Shown piece after piece: positions 62,912 through 64,000 of a DNA stretch of 64,000 nt. This stretch comes from Gracilariopsis chorda. Its lineage: Eukaryota; Rhodophyta; Florideophyceae; Gracilariales; Gracilariaceae. A program made the position numbers and the translations under genes. Within the stretch, counting starts at the first letter, position 1. The number at the start of each line of letters is the position of its first letter. Location: contig NBIV01000025.1 in the NCBI GenBank assembly GCA_003194525.1, positions 62,001-126,000 of the forward strand. The letters are read 5' to 3'. The notes under the pieces are model-generated. The model was not told the origin of the DNA. It ran no database searches and saw only the letters and a program-made list of their open reading frames with translations.

Positions 62912-64000
62912 TGAAGACTATGTCACGTAAAGTATTCGTGCCAACCCGTGGAAGCCCATGCGTGCAAAATTCTAGCGACTCATGCAAGATAACCATCGTT
63001 TGAGGCGCCTCACACTGCAGGTCAATGGCAATTCAGAACATATAGTGCCCTCCAAAATGCTCCCTCCCTCTCCATAACTAGTATGGTTTTTGCGAATTCA
63101 TGGCTGCAAGTATTGTATTTGTGATGTGCTTGGAAAACACACTACTGGGCTGTGCTTTGAAATGAGAAATTTTTCTGGAGGCGACGTTAGGCTCCGCACA
63201 AGGCATTGAAACGGACTTCCTTGCAGTCTGTGTAGTCTTAGAGCACTTTGATTTCATTTTAGAAACTTTGATGCAGTCTTCGCAACGACCTAAGAGTTCA
63301 TAGGCTTGTCATATTTGAACGCCACGATCCTGTCTTTCCAAGAAGTGATAAAAACGCTGCTGTCACCCTTCCCATGCACAACATGAACAACTCTCACCAC
63401 AGCTTTCCGTGAAGTATGGGTCTGCCTCTGTTGCATGCATCCCCAGAGAAGTACTTCCATGCCCGGAAGATGCGTGTGCGCGTATATGGGTGATTCCATG
63501 CGCTGGAAATGACGCATACTATCTCATGTAATACTGTTGATCTATTCCTTCTATTTCAAATGTATATCCAGGTTCTGGCTGGACGTCCAGATGATGTCCA
63601 CAAAACTAAGAAAATTGCATGCACGTCAAGGTCCTTGATGGTTCGGAGCCATTCGGTCATAAATCGTGAATGATATTGTGCTTGTAATACTCTGATGATA
63701 AACAGTTAGTCATACGTAGAATATCACCCGTGATTTCCTACCTTTGGAATCACTCTGATTGGGCACGCCTATTCACCGTGCATCTACGATGATCTTCTCT
63801 GGGATCGCACGATCCGCGTTCTACTTTCAGTTGGTTCTTTCCGCACATCAACTTAATAGGCATCGTCTTCAGGTTGTACAATGCGATATAGGCCAAGCCA
63901 GGTATGGTGCGCCAGCGGTACTTATGCATGTGTGGCGCACTATCCCTAGTCAGGAGATCTTCTCAAGGTGTCGCGGTCATGCTCTCTTGCGAGGTAGGCG
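62912..64000. other. Gene-free end of window
   Basis: A minus-strand coding-like piece at 63290-63517 (ending KGDSSVFITSWKDRIVAFKY) looks transposase-like, but it is too short to name. Nothing else seen. Confidence 0.35.

Noticed and set aside
63290-64000. piggyBac-like transposase reading on the minus strand
   Set aside because: The few suggestive residues are too short, and the flanking frame is full of stops.
1-64000. CRISPR array, operon or prokaryotic gene cluster
   Set aside because: No spaced direct repeats of that type. Spliced genes, LTR elements and eukaryotic protein families show the DNA is eukaryotic nuclear.

Overview
This window is nuclear DNA of a eukaryote with small genes on alternating strands. 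Introns are few and short (89-108 nt, mostly GTAAGT-type donors). Dense gene islands are separated by decayed transposable elements. A Golgi-type sulfotransferase and a nuclear gene for a bacterial-type initiation factor IF-1 with a transit-peptide-like leader point to an alga. My best inference is a multicellular red alga close to Chondrus, but nothing here proves the species.

Bases 1-25.5 kb are a nested transposon graveyard. A Mutator-like (MULE) transposase gene with a SWIM zinc finger fills 1-3285 and is broken by only two in-frame stops. A second, more decayed MULE runs from about 3840 to 21871, bounded by inverted repeats of about 220 bp. It contains a tandemly duplicated repeat of about 470 bp, and one unit of that repeat was hit by an 11.3 kb Ty3/gypsy chromovirus (4461-15783). 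The chromovirus has gag, protease, RT, RNase H, integrase and chromodomain, all damaged, and carries an extra ORF on the antisense strand just inside its 3' LTR. Next to it is a pogo/Tc1-like DNA transposon (22072-24866, TA target duplication) whose transposase gene was split by a solo LTR of the same chromovirus family.

Bases 26.1-50.6 kb are the gene island: F-box/LRR protein (-), REV1 translesion polymerase (+), V-ATPase subunit F (-, three exons), two-CXC-domain tesmin/TSO1-like protein (+, three exons), BAP31-like ER protein (-), a two-pass unknown protein (+), MCTS1 (-), a TP-motif-rich unknown (-), organellar IF-1 (+, two exons), a degenerate NAD-binding dehydrogenase-like protein (-), an AT-hook/coiled-coil protein (+), a possible small presequence-bearing protein (-) and a sulfotransferase (+). 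They share no pathway; the common feature is compact head-to-head and tail-to-tail packing, so divergent pairs probably share promoters.

Bases 50.6-64 kb have no intact gene. They are AT-rich in the first part and hold an eroded LTR element with a gag remnant, fragments related to the 470-bp repeat, a short-period coding-like minisatellite and two copies, in opposite orientation, of an unidentified degraded gene family.
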